64,000 bases of DNA from NCBI GenBank assembly GCA_007745635.1, contig CP036272.1, positions 5,912,816-5,976,815 of the forward strand, read 5' to 3'. The position numbers and the translations under genes are program-made. The stretch comes from Stieleria bergensis. GTDB lineage: Bacteria > Planctomycetota > Planctomycetia > Pirellulales > Pirellulaceae. Numbering within the stretch: the stretch's first letter is position 1; the number at the start of each line of letters is the position of its first letter. The notes beneath the pieces are model-generated. The model saw nothing but the letters and a program-made list of their open reading frames with translations. It ran no database searches and was not told the DNA's origin. Positions 45,751 through 55,088 of the stretch are shown piece by piece.

Positions 45751-47091
45751 TTAGAGCGATTTCAGCTTCACATTGCGGAATTCAACCGCATCTCCGTGAC
45801 CGGCAAACCCGAAATGCCCCTCTTTGCGATCCTTGCCAGGGTGCGGCCGACCAGCCATGTAGTCGCTCACGTTGGACAGATCCGTGTCCAAAATCACCGT
45901 GCCGTTGAGCTCCACACGAATGGTGCTGCCTTTGACGGTGACCTCTTGATAGTTCCACTGTCCGACAGGGCGTTGGAAACCACGCTTGGCGGCTGCCATG
46001 CCGTATGCCGAACCGTGATACTGACGATCGTCCAGTTTGGCGTATTTCGGGCTGGTGTTGTCAAGAACCTGCAATTCGCACATCGCTTGGTAGGCAGGGT
46101 CGCCTGACTTGGGTGCACGAATGGCCAAGCCATTGTTACCACCGGCTGGCAAACGAAACTCAACGCGAGCGACAAAATCACCGTACTGCTGTTCGGTCAG
46201 CAGCATGCCGCCCTTTCCTTTTTTGCAGCGGATCGCGCCGTCAACCACTTCGTAGTTATCCACCGCACCGGTCCAGCCAGCAAGGTCTTTGCCATTGAAG
46301 ACGGTCGCGAAACCTTCGTCCCCTTTTCCTGCCAGCCACTCGTTGGCTTGATCGGCAGACAATTCTTTGATTTTCACGTTTCGCCAGCGGATTTCGCCGC
46401 CGTGCGTCTGTAGCTCCACTGGCCCGCTGACGAACAGCGGGTTCTTGCGATCCCAGAAGTTCTCCATCGTGGCGTTGTCGACGACCAGTTTATCGTTTAG
46501 CCAGACTGACGTCCGCGCGCCGACCTGAACGATGCGAACATCGTTCCATTCACCGAAGGGCTTGTCAGCGAGCACCAAAGGATCCTTCCCGTCAGCACCA
46601 GCGCTGTTGTTCCACAAACCACCACTGCCTTTGTTGGCACCGAGCTTGAATTTACCTTGATCGGTGTAATCCCAGATCTGCACCTGTGGAGTGCCTTTCA
46701 AATAGATCCCGCTGTCCGCTCGGGCAACGGTCTTGTACTGGAGACGCAATTCGTAATCACGAAAGTCATCATTGGTCACCAAGTAGGCACCATGACCATC
46801 GTTGACCAATTCGCCATTCTCGACCGTCCAGTGCTTTTCAGCGTCCGCCATCCAAGCCTGCTTTTTGGCTTCACGGTCCGCGTCGGACATCTCGGCAAAC
46901 TTGATCGGACTGAAGTGTGGACGCGCATGCCAGCCGTCCAAATCGCTCCCATTGAACAAGGGGCGAAAGCCATCGGAATCCTGAGCCTGAGCCATCGAAC
47001 CGCCCACGGCGACCGAAGCAACAGTCAGCCCTGCGATCAAGGCTGCGCGAGAAGACGCACTAAGCAAACGTCCTAACAATTTCAACTTCAT
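45751..47091 (-). CDS. Exported protein with two DUF1080 (3-keto-disaccharide hydrolase-like) domains
   Basis: 446 residues with a signal peptide ending near 'GGSMAQAQ'. It contains two copies of the DUF1080 concanavalin-like fold. The first starts at 'FRPLFNGSDLDGWHARP' and includes 'VNDGHGAYLVTNDDFRDYEL' and 'PVELQTHGGEIRWRNVKIKE'; the second starts at 'FATVFNGKDLAGWTGAV' and includes 'MLLTEQQYGDFVARVEFRLP' and 'GHGDAVEFRNVKLKSL'. The family binds or hydrolyses glycosides, including 3-keto sugars. It is a single-gene unit, 154 bp upstream of nothing coding on its 5' side and 154 bp beyond gyrA's start on its 3' side. Confidence 0.93.
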   Translation of the reverse strand: MKLKLLGRLLSASSRAALIAGLTVASVAVGGSMAQAQDSDGFRPLFNGSDLDGWHARPHFSPIKFAEMSDADREAKKQAWMADAEKHWTVENGELVNDGHGAYLVTNDDFRDYELRLQYKTVARADSGIYLKGTPQVQIWDYTDQGKFKLGANKGSGGLWNNSAGADGKDPLVLADKPFGEWNDVRIVQVGARTSVWLNDKLVVDNATMENFWDRKNPLFVSGPVELQTHGGEIRWRNVKIKELSADQANEWLAGKGDEGFATVFNGKDLAGWTGAVDNYEVVDGAIRCKKGKGGMLLTEQQYGDFVARVEFRLPAGGNNGLAIRAPKSGDPAYQAMCELQVLDNTSPKYAKLDDRQYHGSAYGMAAAKRGFQRPVGQWNYQEVTVKGSTIRVELNGTVILDTDLSNVSDYMAGRPHPGKDRKEGHFGFAGHGDAVEFRNVKLKSL

Positions 47092-47474
47092 GGTGTACTT
47101 GCTATTATTGGCAGGAAGGGGCGGGGAGGCGACAACAAGGTCGCGTCCCGGAAAGTGACTCGTGAGGAAACACGCGAGTGAACATCAGCTCAAATCGCCT
47201 CCCTGGCAACCACTGCTTGAAAAACATTGCCAAACAACCAACGCCCGACGGGCATCAGCAGGCAAATTGACAGGGGACGATTCGTTCGGAAACCAACATC
47301 TTAGCCCAGGCCCCAGGCAATGGTGACGGCCTTGGCGAATACCACAGAGTTTTTTCTTTGCAATCGCGCCCCAATCGCCCCTAATCGCAGCATGCCAACG
47401 CAACAGCCCAACGGTCGCCCACTGGTTGGCCGATGTACGACAATCGTTGGCTGACACAATGGCCGCAGGTGTGT
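47092..47474. other. Intergenic region, no gene seen
   Basis: 383 bases between two minus-strand genes (the ABC permease stop and the DUF1080 start), so it should carry the DUF1080 promoter. The one sizeable open frame (minus strand, 47185-47559) overlaps the real permease gene and has no protein character. I see no repeat or hairpin of note. Confidence 0.5.
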
Positions 47475-49925
47475 CTAGAAATCGCGCCGAACGAATAGAA
47501 AGCAGGAGAGCGACATGATGGCAACAATGAACATGCCACAACTGAGCACGGGCCGCCAAATTCGGTAACGCCGAACCTCCGCATCGCCAAACCCTCGCTC
47601 GATCGCTGACGAGCCTCGTCCACTGACCAAGCCAGCAACGGTCTCGCTCAGCTCACCGGTCTGTGGCGTGAGTGTCCGCAATGGCTCCATCACCCAACTG
47701 TCCACTTTTCGCCATCCGGCAGGGGTGGCACGAATCGAGCGGTCGGACAGGAGACTTCCATCGCTGGCCACAGCGACAATCTCCACTTGATCAATGTCAT
47801 GTGCGACCAACAATCGCTGGCTGTCAGAATCAAAATCGATTGAATGCACGTCATCAAGCCCCAAGGTTCGGGCAGCCAACGCGTCCCCCTGGCGCTCGAC
47901 CAGATGCAGCGTGCCATCGCTGGTCAGGACGGCAAACCGCCCGCTTGAGGCGACATCATTTTCCGCAACTGGCTTGTCGGCCAACGTCGAAACATCAATC
48001 ACTGAGTCCCGACTGCCGACTTCGATTTCACCGACCAGCTTACCACTGGCCAGGTCCAACCAACGCACCGGTTCATCAGCGCGAGCAACCAGCACTTGCT
48101 GACCACTGGCAGCCAAACGCGTTCGCGCCGCGTCACTGCCGGGGAGTTCTAACTGCCCGATCAACTCAAGCGTCGTTTGATCCGACGAGGGTGCGGGCTG
48201 CCCGAACCAGAACAGCCGGCCCCGACTGTACAGCACCAACCACTTGCCGCCTGCAGCGACCGTCGCCGCCAAGGGTTCCACCAACTGGATTTCTTCTGGC
48301 AGGATGGGCTGGAACTCCTCCACAGCACCTCCCTGCATGCGAAACAGGTTGCCGACCAAGTCTTGCGTCCACGCCAGTTGTTCCATTTGGTTGACCGCTT
48401 GAAGGTCTTGATCGGTCACTTCAGAGTTCGCTTCAGCGGCCTCTTCCTCCGACTCTGAATCATCGCCCTGATCGTCCAGCCGAGCGCGTTCGGTTTCAAT
48501 CCGCTGCAGCACACTGGATACTGGCGTGGCCAATAAGCCGGCATTATTCATGGCCAACAGTTGATCGCCAAACACCAGAAATTGCCGCGTCCCATTTGGC
48601 ACTGGCAACAGCGGGATGGGCTTGTAATCAGCACGGCGATCCAAGACCAGCATCTCCAGCGTTCCGTTGCCATACAGGTTGTATTGCCCACCACTGATTT
48701 TGGCGCTCACAAACACATCGTCGCTGATCGCGACCGGCCGAACCAGCAAGTCTCGCCGGCGCACGGATTCTTTATCGAACAGATCATCCCAGCCATTGGC
48801 CTGATCATTGAACACGCGTAACTGCCGCCCACGGGTGGTCACCAGCAACTGGTCGGCTGACTTGACCATCGACGAGATCTGCTCTGGCCCCGTTACAAAC
48901 TGATCAAAGTAGCCCCCAAAGATGCCGACCACTAACACGAATCCGCCGAACAGACATGTCACACCGATCGACAGAATCGGGGAACGCCACTGCAAACCCG
49001 CCAGCAACGAGACGCTGAAATAAACGGCAAACAAAAACACTGCCACCGGAATGCACCACAGGATCGCTGGGTTCCAAAGCTCCAATCGCCAAGCAGCGAT
49101 CGCCCACAAACCCACCACCAACTGACACACACACAGCAGCACAAAGGTGCAACCGCCGATGTACTTAGCAATCAGCAAACCAAACCGCGAGATCGGCTTG
49201 CTGACCAACAAGTGCAACGACCCTGGCTGCAACATTTCTGGAATGATCGACGCAGTGACCAGAATTCCTAAGAACACCAAAATGAACCCGAGCAACCAGT
49301 CCATCATGACGGGAATCACATACTGATTGACCAGCACAAGGAACTGCTTCTTCGTCACTGGAAAATCAACTGGAAAAGCAAATCCGGCATAGGACAAATT
49401 GATCGACCGCGACGGCCGTGGGATCAGCCCACCGGGCAGTGCTGCTTCAATGCGCAATCGCGCACGCCGCCGCCGCTGGTCCTCGGTGATCTGTTTCTCA
49501 GAAAGCTTGTCGAGCTCCTTCAACTCGGTCAAGCGAATGGTGCCTTGCCAGGCTTCCTGGTCGTACCAGCTCTCGTCATCGAGTGCACGATTCAGGCCGT
49601 CTGCCAAGGCCCACTTTTGAATCGGCGTGTTTTGTCGCGCCACGGTTCGCAGTTGCTTCTTCAAACTGCCAGGCATGGCAGCCGACAACCGACCTAACGC
49701 GGTGCCCTCTTCTTGAGGATCAATCAACCCGCGGGCCAACATGGCTTTGAGCTGCGTCCCATTTGAAAGCTCCTCCCCGCGAAACCGAGTCGTGTACACC
49801 TCTTGAAAACCAATCGGTGCCAGCGCCGCCAGCAAGAGCCAGATGGCCAGAAAGGCAATCCAGAGGATGCGTGAGGCAAAAGCGGAACGGAACGAATCCA
49901 TCACCACCGCAAGATAAGGTCTCAT
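47475..49925 (-). CDS. ABC-2 type exporter permease with a large extracytoplasmic insert
   Basis: 816 residues. Membrane helices: one at ~13-35, four to five between ~200 and 330 ('MMDWLLGFILVFLGILVTAS', 'YIGGCTFVLLCVCQLVVGLW', 'WCIPVAVFLFAVYFSVSLLA', 'VTCLFGGFVLVVGIFGGYF'), and a final one at ~795-812. Between residues ~335 and 790 lies a soluble domain of repeated beta-strand segments such as 'QLLVTTRGRQLRVFNDQANG', 'KWLVLYSRGRLFWFGQPAPS' and 'AVLTSDGTLHLVERQGD', which look like WD40/YVTN-type propeller blades. The start overlaps the ATPase stop as ATGA. The pair forms an exporter of unknown cargo. A fused propeller in an ABC-2 permease is unusual. Confidence 0.9.
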   Translation of the reverse strand: MRPYLAVVMDSFRSAFASRILWIAFLAIWLLLAALAPIGFQEVYTTRFRGEELSNGTQLKAMLARGLIDPQEEGTALGRLSAAMPGSLKKQLRTVARQNTPIQKWALADGLNRALDDESWYDQEAWQGTIRLTELKELDKLSEKQITEDQRRRRARLRIEAALPGGLIPRPSRSINLSYAGFAFPVDFPVTKKQFLVLVNQYVIPVMMDWLLGFILVFLGILVTASIIPEMLQPGSLHLLVSKPISRFGLLIAKYIGGCTFVLLCVCQLVVGLWAIAAWRLELWNPAILWCIPVAVFLFAVYFSVSLLAGLQWRSPILSIGVTCLFGGFVLVVGIFGGYFDQFVTGPEQISSMVKSADQLLVTTRGRQLRVFNDQANGWDDLFDKESVRRRDLLVRPVAISDDVFVSAKISGGQYNLYGNGTLEMLVLDRRADYKPIPLLPVPNGTRQFLVFGDQLLAMNNAGLLATPVSSVLQRIETERARLDDQGDDSESEEEAAEANSEVTDQDLQAVNQMEQLAWTQDLVGNLFRMQGGAVEEFQPILPEEIQLVEPLAATVAAGGKWLVLYSRGRLFWFGQPAPSSDQTTLELIGQLELPGSDAARTRLAASGQQVLVARADEPVRWLDLASGKLVGEIEVGSRDSVIDVSTLADKPVAENDVASSGRFAVLTSDGTLHLVERQGDALAARTLGLDDVHSIDFDSDSQRLLVAHDIDQVEIVAVASDGSLLSDRSIRATPAGWRKVDSWVMEPLRTLTPQTGELSETVAGLVSGRGSSAIERGFGDAEVRRYRIWRPVLSCGMFIVAIMSLSCFLFVRRDF

Positions 49926-51157
49926 TCCCCCGCCTCCTGAACTGCCATCGATTGAATCGCTTGCGACTGAGTCTCCCGTTGCCCATCAACGGAGCCTAGA
50001 CTGTCGACAGCACTTTCCTCTGAAACATCGCTGCCGACCGCTGGACCGACCAAACGCATGAAGGTTTGTTCAAGTGATTCGCCTGCGGTCGACAAACCGA
50101 CAATCGAACAACCTGACTGGCGCAGCCGATCGACTAACTGATCAATCTGAGCCTGCGATTCATACTCCATCGCCAATCGGACCGCTACACGCTGACGAGT
50201 GAACTGCAGCGTGGGAAAACCAGCCAGGTCAATCAACTGTCCCTGTTGATCGAAGAGTTGCAACGGTGGTTCCGCATTGGGGCTCAGGTCGGGTGCGGCG
50301 TTGGTGCTGTGGGGTGCGGCGTTGGTGCTGTGGGGTGCGGCAGCAGCGTTTGCCGTTTGAAGCACATCGATGGTGACGCGATGCTGCCCTTGGTCGGCCA
50401 GCTGATCGATTGCCCCGATGGCTTTCAATTGCCCGGCCGCCATGATGGCCACTCGCGAACAGACCAGTTCGACTTCTTGAAGAATATGACTGTTTAGAAA
50501 AATCGTCTTGCCCGCGTCACGCAACCGCTCGATCACTCGGCGGACTTCATTTCGACCGACCGGATCAAGCCCGTCGGTGGGCTCATCCAAGACCAACAAA
50601 TCCGGATTGTGCAACAAGGCTTGAGCTAAGCCAAGGCGTTGGTACATGCCTTTGCTGAACCGCACGACCGGCTCGCGATCGCGCCCCCGCAAACCCACCA
50701 GCTCAAGCAGTTCATCACTGCGCCGGGCGATCGACTGAGCGTCCATGCGGCTCAACCGACCGTAGTAACGCAAGGCCGATCGAGCGGTATGATGTCGATC
50801 AACACGCAAGGACTCAGGCAGATAACCCACACGTGAACGTGCGACTGGACTACCAATGGATTGCCCAAGCACCGTCGCTCGTCCGGCGGAAGGACGAATC
50901 ACGCCCAGCAACATTTTGATCAACGTGGTCTTGCCAGCTCCGTTGGGCCCCAGCAATCCAAACACTTCCCCACGCTGCGCTTGCAACGAGACGCCGCGAA
51001 CCGCTTGCACATGCTTGCGACCACGCCAGGTGTAACTGTGATAGGTCTTTTTTAGATCATCAACATTGACGACCGAATCTGAATCGGCTGCAAGCGAATC
51101 CTCATCGCTCAACTTCCCAGCGTTAAATGTCCCATTGCTCAACCCCGACCCTGGCAT
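49922..51157 (-). CDS. ABC exporter ATP-binding protein
   Basis: 411 residues from the ATG at 51157. The nucleotide-binding domain has Walker A GPNGAGKTT, the Q-loop 'VGYLPESLRVD', a variant signature 'RFSKGMYQRLGLAQALL', Walker B 'LLVLDEPTDGLDP' and the switch His in 'NSHILQE'. This is the multidrug/CcmA-like ABC-2 group. After residue ~280 comes a ~130-residue C-terminal extension containing a duplicated heptapeptide 'AAPHSTN' encoded by the 21-bp tandem repeat at 50291-50341. It energises the permease encoded by the next, overlapping gene. Confidence 0.94.
   Translation of the reverse strand: MPGSGLSNGTFNAGKLSDEDSLAADSDSVVNVDDLKKTYHSYTWRGRKHVQAVRGVSLQAQRGEVFGLLGPNGAGKTTLIKMLLGVIRPSAGRATVLGQSIGSPVARSRVGYLPESLRVDRHHTARSALRYYGRLSRMDAQSIARRSDELLELVGLRGRDREPVVRFSKGMYQRLGLAQALLHNPDLLVLDEPTDGLDPVGRNEVRRVIERLRDAGKTIFLNSHILQEVELVCSRVAIMAAGQLKAIGAIDQLADQGQHRVTIDVLQTANAAAAPHSTNAAPHSTNAAPDLSPNAEPPLQLFDQQGQLIDLAGFPTLQFTRQRVAVRLAMEYESQAQIDQLVDRLRQSGCSIVGLSTAGESLEQTFMRLVGPAVGSDVSEESAVDSLGSVDGQRETQSQAIQSMAVQEAGE
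50291..50341. repeat. 21-bp in-frame tandem repeat within the ABC ATPase gene
   Basis: Two perfect 21-bp copies (50291-50311, 50312-50332) and nine bases of a third (50333-50341). The unit is a multiple of three, so copy-number change would add or remove seven residues (AAPHSTN) without a frameshift. It lies in the linker between the ATPase domain and its C-terminal extension. Confidence 0.9.
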
Positions 51158-51283
51158 AGATGCTCCACTGCAAAAGACCACGCGGCACCTAAGCTAGCTA
51201 CTTAGCAAGCAGCCATAGAAACAAAGATCCCTGTGAGATGGTCTGATCAGGTCAATCCAGTGCTGCGCTACACCGACAGTGGA

Positions 51284-51724
51284 TCAAAGAGACTGAATCA
51301 ACCGTGTGTAGGCCAGAAAGAAGATGATTGACATCAAACCAGCAGCCAGCAATTTTAACACAATGCCGCGCCAATCGACCTTGATCACTTCACATTCGTA
51401 CAAACTACGAAAACGCTCGCGTTCTTGCGTGGTTTGAAACACACGGTTTTCAACCAGCTCCGTGCATCCGTATTCAACCTGGTATTCAACCACGCCGTAG
51501 ACACAGGACGATCCCTCCGACGGATCGACACCATGACCTTCAAAAAACCATAACTGGTGGCCGTACTCTTGTTCCGTTTCTTCCCGATGATCGATGCATC
51601 GCACACGCATCACTTCACTTTGCTCAGGACAGAAACGTTGACGAGCCGCGGCGCGGGCAGCATCAAGATTCACTTGACGGTACGCCTGCTCCGAAATCCG
51701 AACTTCTTGAAGGTGACTATTCAT
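51284..51724 (-). CDS. Small tail-anchored membrane protein of unknown function
   Basis: 146 residues from the ATG at 51724. I recognise no family. The first ~115 residues are soluble and include 'RQRFCPEQSEVMRVRCIDHR' and 'EYQVEYGCTELVENRVFQTT', with several Cys and acidic residues. A single membrane helix lies at the C-terminus ('IVLKLLAAGLMSIIFFLAYT'). There is no signal peptide, so the bulk probably faces the cytoplasm. It is 126 bp before the ABC exporter ATPase on the same strand and could share its transcript. Confidence 0.75.
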   Translation of the reverse strand: MNSHLQEVRISEQAYRQVNLDAARAAARQRFCPEQSEVMRVRCIDHREETEQEYGHQLWFFEGHGVDPSEGSSCVYGVVEYQVEYGCTELVENRVFQTTQERERFRSLYECEVIKVDWRGIVLKLLAAGLMSIIFFLAYTRLIQSL

Positions 51725-52089
51725 CAAATCCGACCCGCGCTAATCCTTATGGGAATTGAACCCGCCTAATTCTATTATTGTCGTGCAACGCGACGCCAGT
51801 CACCACCAGCAACAGGGAAAAACACTTTTTTCCTGAGAACATTTCGCAGCCCTGAACGTTGCCGGAAACGCACCTACGCCCGTGGAGCGGGTGACACGCC
51901 CTCCCCGGAAAACCCACCAATCCCCCAGGGCTACCCAAGCCTCCAAAAAAACGAGCCGCTACCGCCATCTCGGAATTCGGCTATTCTGAACCGCACGGCC
52001 AGGAAACTGCTCAGCACAGCAGCTCCCCGACCGATTCACGCGACAGAATCACGCCTGGATCCGCAATTCTCCCTGCCCCTCACAATCGC
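51725..52089. promoter_or_regulatory. Divergent region before the PhoR/PhoB-like pair
   Basis: 365 bases between the tail-anchored protein gene (minus) and the histidine kinase (plus). A hairpin CAGGGAAAAA / TTTTTTCCTG with a 3-base loop lies at 51813-51835. No -35/-10 pair is certain; TATTCT at about 51981 is a possible -10. The minus-strand segment 51747-51765 looks like a tRNA T-arm, but no tRNA surrounds it. Confidence 0.5.
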
Positions 52090-53070
52090 ATGCTCGAAGG
52101 TCGCTCCATCAAGGCTCCCGTCACTCTGGGCGTCACACTCATCGTCCTGGTGGTGACCCTGGGAGTGATCTGGGCACTGCTCAGTTTTCTAGGGATTTTC
52201 GACGAAACGCCGGGCGGCGTTGTTTTCTGGACACTGTTCGTGATCGGCAGCCTGCTGCTGATCACCATCTTGGTTGGCGTGATTTTCTATCTTGCTCTGG
52301 CCGTCAAAGCCTTTCGACTCAACCAGCGTCAGAGCAATTTTATCGACTCGGTCACCCATGAACTTAAAAGTCCTCTGGCCTCGATCAAGCTTTACTTGCA
52401 GACGGTGTCACGGCACTCGATTGATGAAGCGCAAAAGCAAGACTTCTACCAAATCATGCTGGAAGACATCGAGCGTCTGGATGCGCTGATCGACCACTTG
52501 CTTGACACGGCGCTGGTCGACCGAGGGCAAGGATCGGACGACGAACAGGTGTTCCGCCTTGATGAACTGATTCAGCAATGTGCTCAAGCCGCTTGCATGC
52601 GTTACCGCGTTGCCCAGTCGACCGTGGACCTGCAAGGCGACCCCACCTGGATTCACAGCAATGCCCTTCAGCTAGAAATTCTGTTTCGAAATCTGATCGA
52701 CAACGCGATCAAATATGGCGGAAACCCAACCAATGTGGTCGCCTCGATCAGGCGATCAAGAACCAAAGAGGACCAAGTCATCGTCTCGATCGCTGACAAT
52801 GGCAAAGGAATTCCCTACGATATGCGTCGCAAGATCTTTGGACGCTTCGTGCGCATCGGCAGCGAACTCCAACGCAGCAAACCTGGCACCGGCCTGGGAC
52901 TGCACTTGGTGCGAACCATCAGCCGAACCCTGGGAGCAGCGGTGCGGATCTACAGCCGCACCGATTTTGATGGCGTCGACGGAACTGTTTTTGAAGTCAC
53001 ACTGCGCCATGCAGAACCGCCACCTGAGCCTCACGAGACAGCGAACAGCGATCCAGATTTGACAAGCTAG
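52090..53070 (+). CDS. Membrane sensor histidine kinase
   Basis: 326 residues. Two membrane helices (~11-36 and ~45-72) leave almost no extracytoplasmic loop, so it likely senses the membrane or a partner protein. The H-box is 'SVTHELKSPLASIKLYLQT' with His90. N-box is 'LFRNLIDNAIKYGGNP', G1 'ADNGKGIPYD', F-box 'KIFGRFVRIG' and G2 'GTGLGLHLVRTISR', all intact. This is the PhoR/EnvZ-like class. The next gene, 109 bp downstream, is its likely partner regulator. Confidence 0.95.
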   Translation: MLEGRSIKAPVTLGVTLIVLVVTLGVIWALLSFLGIFDETPGGVVFWTLFVIGSLLLITILVGVIFYLALAVKAFRLNQRQSNFIDSVTHELKSPLASIKLYLQTVSRHSIDEAQKQDFYQIMLEDIERLDALIDHLLDTALVDRGQGSDDEQVFRLDELIQQCAQAACMRYRVAQSTVDLQGDPTWIHSNALQLEILFRNLIDNAIKYGGNPTNVVASIRRSRTKEDQVIVSIADNGKGIPYDMRRKIFGRFVRIGSELQRSKPGTGLGLHLVRTISRTLGAAVRIYSRTDFDGVDGTVFEVTLRHAEPPPEPHETANSDPDLTS

Positions 53071-53179
53071 TGAACAAACAGCGCCGGCAGACTGGGCAAC
53101 CGATGCCCCCTACTGCTGAACGTCAATCCGTTTGACAAAACCCCTCTGCACAAACAACCTGGCAAACCCACGAACCGCG

Positions 53180-53977
53180 ATGCGTGAACATATCCTTGTT
53201 GTCGAAGACGAGAAACACCTCGGCGTCGGCATTAAGTACAACCTCGAAGCGGAAAACTATCGCGTCACGTTAGTCAACGATGGCCCCACCGCGCTACGCT
53301 TAGTCGATGCGGGAAACGACAACTTTCACCTGATCATCTTGGACCTGATGCTGCCTGGAATGAGTGGCTACACGGTCTGTGAAACGATTCGTGATGCTGG
53401 AGTGAACACGCCGGTGCTGATGCTGTCCGCTCGGACACTGGCCGAAGATCGAGCACGCGGCTTTGACGCCGGCGCCAACCAGTACATGAACAAGCCATTC
53501 GAGCTGGACGAACTGCTGAGCCGAGTCAAAAACCTCTTGCAACTGGCGGCGATCGGAACCCCACAAAACAGTTCCGGCAACGCCCATAGCCGAAAACCCA
53601 CTGCCGCCTTGCAAACGACATCCTTTGGCAACGTGCACGCAAATTTCCTCAACCACGAGGTCATTGTGGATGGGAAACCGGTTGCCATCACGCCCAAGCA
53701 ACTTCGGCTCCTCCGTTACTTTGCCGAAAACCCTGATCGCGTGATCGGACGCAGCGAACTACTGATTGAAGTCTGGGAGATCTCCGGCAAGCTACAAACC
53801 CGAGCCGTTGACCAGACGATTGCCCAGCTGAGAAAAATCATCGAACCCGATAGCGCTGTGCCAGTCCATCTGTTGACCATTCGCGACGCGGGCTATCGCT
53901 TCATCCCAACGCCCAACGCTGCCGCAACGCCCCCTTCAGCAGCAGATCCTGAATCACCGCTCCCGCCCGAAATTTGA
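53180..53977 (+). CDS. OmpR/PhoB-family response regulator
   Basis: 265 residues from the ATG at 53180; an earlier in-frame start at 53132 is less likely. Receiver domain: acidic residues in 'LVVEDEKHL', phosphoacceptor Asp55 in 'LIILDLMLPGMSG', Lys in 'QYMNKPFEL'. The DNA-binding winged helix is 'ITPKQLRLLRYFAENPDRVI' to 'GRSELLIEVWEI' and 'VDQTIAQLRKIIE'. It works with the kinase just upstream. The C-terminal ~20 residues are Pro/Ala-rich. A hairpin overlaps the stop codon region (53978-53997). Confidence 0.95.
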   Translation: MREHILVVEDEKHLGVGIKYNLEAENYRVTLVNDGPTALRLVDAGNDNFHLIILDLMLPGMSGYTVCETIRDAGVNTPVLMLSARTLAEDRARGFDAGANQYMNKPFELDELLSRVKNLLQLAAIGTPQNSSGNAHSRKPTAALQTTSFGNVHANFLNHEVIVDGKPVAITPKQLRLLRYFAENPDRVIGRSELLIEVWEISGKLQTRAVDQTIAQLRKIIEPDSAVPVHLLTIRDAGYRFIPTPNAAATPPSAADPESPLPPEI

Positions 53978-54863
53978 TCCGCACGATCAAGTGCGGAAAC
54001 AAAAAAAGCCCCCGGTCCAATACGAGATCCTAGGGGGGCGGAGGATAACGTTTTGTGTGGACCGGGAGCCGGTGGATTGTTGCGGTTGCCCATTTGATTT
54101 CATCAAACCGGCAACTCAGCTTGCTCTCGCATTGTGTCAAATGCACAAACTTGAAAGCAAGTGATGTTTTTGTGGAAAACGATCAATCAATGTGCGTGAT
54201 TGACAAACAAAATCCCACGCTTACCCAACCGTCACTGCTCGAGAGGCAATCCGGCCAGCAAGTTGGCCCGCCTTCACTCGCAGCATCCTTGCTGCGACCC
54301 GGCGGACGCGTGCGAAATCTCATCTAGACGCCCAACGGCAACCACTGACCTGTTCCTTCAGGTTGGTTCACTCGTTGCGTTCGCAGCAAACTTGCAACAC
54401 CACTCGATTACATCGAAGCGATGGTTGGCAAGCTGCCTGTGCAGAACCAAACGGCTACATCAAATCTCTCTCACCACGAAGTGTCCAAAGACTCTCTTGG
54501 CGACGAGGCAGACAATAAAGATCCCCCGTGCGCTCGGTCAAGATCGATTGAGACATTAACTAAAAAACGATGATTGTTGCTTTTCCTTTGCTAGCAAAAA
54601 ACTGTTTACAGGTTGCGCTCCCGCTCTGGCAGGCCCGTGATTGCAATGCGAGCGCCACAATCTGCTGATGTGCATGCAGTGAGTGCGTGCCGGAGTTGAG
54701 CGGGGAGCGATTGGGAAGATGGCTAAACCAGCGGCAACATTTTCCTGTGGCAGGGTCTGTTTTTCAGCAAAGCCATGTGGCCAAGACGCTAACAGTGTGT
54801 GATAGTTTAGAGGCGCAACACATAACGCTTAGGTTCGCCCTTCTATCCTTTGGGTCTAAGATC
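53978..54863. other. Long noncoding region with a chain of hairpins
   Basis: 886 bases between the response regulator and the BON-domain gene, both on the plus strand. The first 230 bases are dense in inverted repeats: TCCGCAC/GTGCGGA (53978-53997), the structures at 54008-54066, TTTGAT/ATCAAA inside GTTGC/GCAAC (54085-54115), GCATT/AATGC near 54130-54145, and TCAATCA/TGATTGA (54183-54203). The rest has no visible gene. A structured RNA on either strand is possible. I could not match any known RNA family. Confidence 0.55.
54001..54039 (-). terminator. Intrinsic terminator on the minus strand
   Basis: Read on the minus strand, GCCCCC pairs with GGGGGC (54034-54039 with 54008-54013) and is followed at once by seven T (54007-54001). 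No minus-strand gene is known upstream of it before 55355. An alternative 9-bp pairing, CCCGGTCCA (54011-54019) with TGGACCGGG (54058-54066), overlaps the same bases. Confidence 0.55.
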
Positions 54864-55088
54864 ATGGAATTGACAAAACCACACCCGATCGTTGATGCAG
54901 CATCGGCCGTCCTGGCCGAGAGCTCCGTTTATGAACTCAGACAACTGCGTGTGGACGAAGACAGCAACGAACTGCGTCTACACGGCGATGTTCGCAGCTT
55001 CTACCACAAGCAACTGGCTCAGGAAGCCGTGAAAACGGTTGCCGGTGACCTGCGGATCAATAATTGCTTGGCCGTCCGCGCTAAATAG
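54864..55088 (+). CDS. Small BON-domain-like protein
   Basis: 74 residues from the ATG at 54864; the frame extends 59 codons upstream but that part is not protein-like. 'ESSVYELRQLRVDEDSNELR' to 'LHGDVRSFYHKQLAQEAVKT' and 'VAGDLRINNCLAV' give the alpha-beta pattern and the conserved Gly of BON domains, which bind phospholipid or mediate envelope contacts in longer proteins. There is no signal peptide, so it may be cytoplasmic. Such short BON proteins are common in planctomycetes. It converges with the YmdB-like gene. Confidence 0.8.
   Translation: MELTKPHPIVDAASAVLAESSVYELRQLRVDEDSNELRLHGDVRSFYHKQLAQEAVKTVAGDLRINNCLAVRAK

Noticed and set aside
44775-45908. A 377-codon open frame antisense to the 5' part of gyrA
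   Set aside because: Shadow of gyrA; the predicted protein has no recognisable domain.
47185-47559. 124-codon minus-strand frame overlapping the ABC permease 3' end
   Set aside because: It overlaps the established permease and has no domain or signal features.
51747-51765. Minus-strand GCGGGTTCAATTCCC resembling a tRNA T-arm
   Set aside because: There is no complementary acceptor stem 60-70 bases upstream and no anticodon arm.
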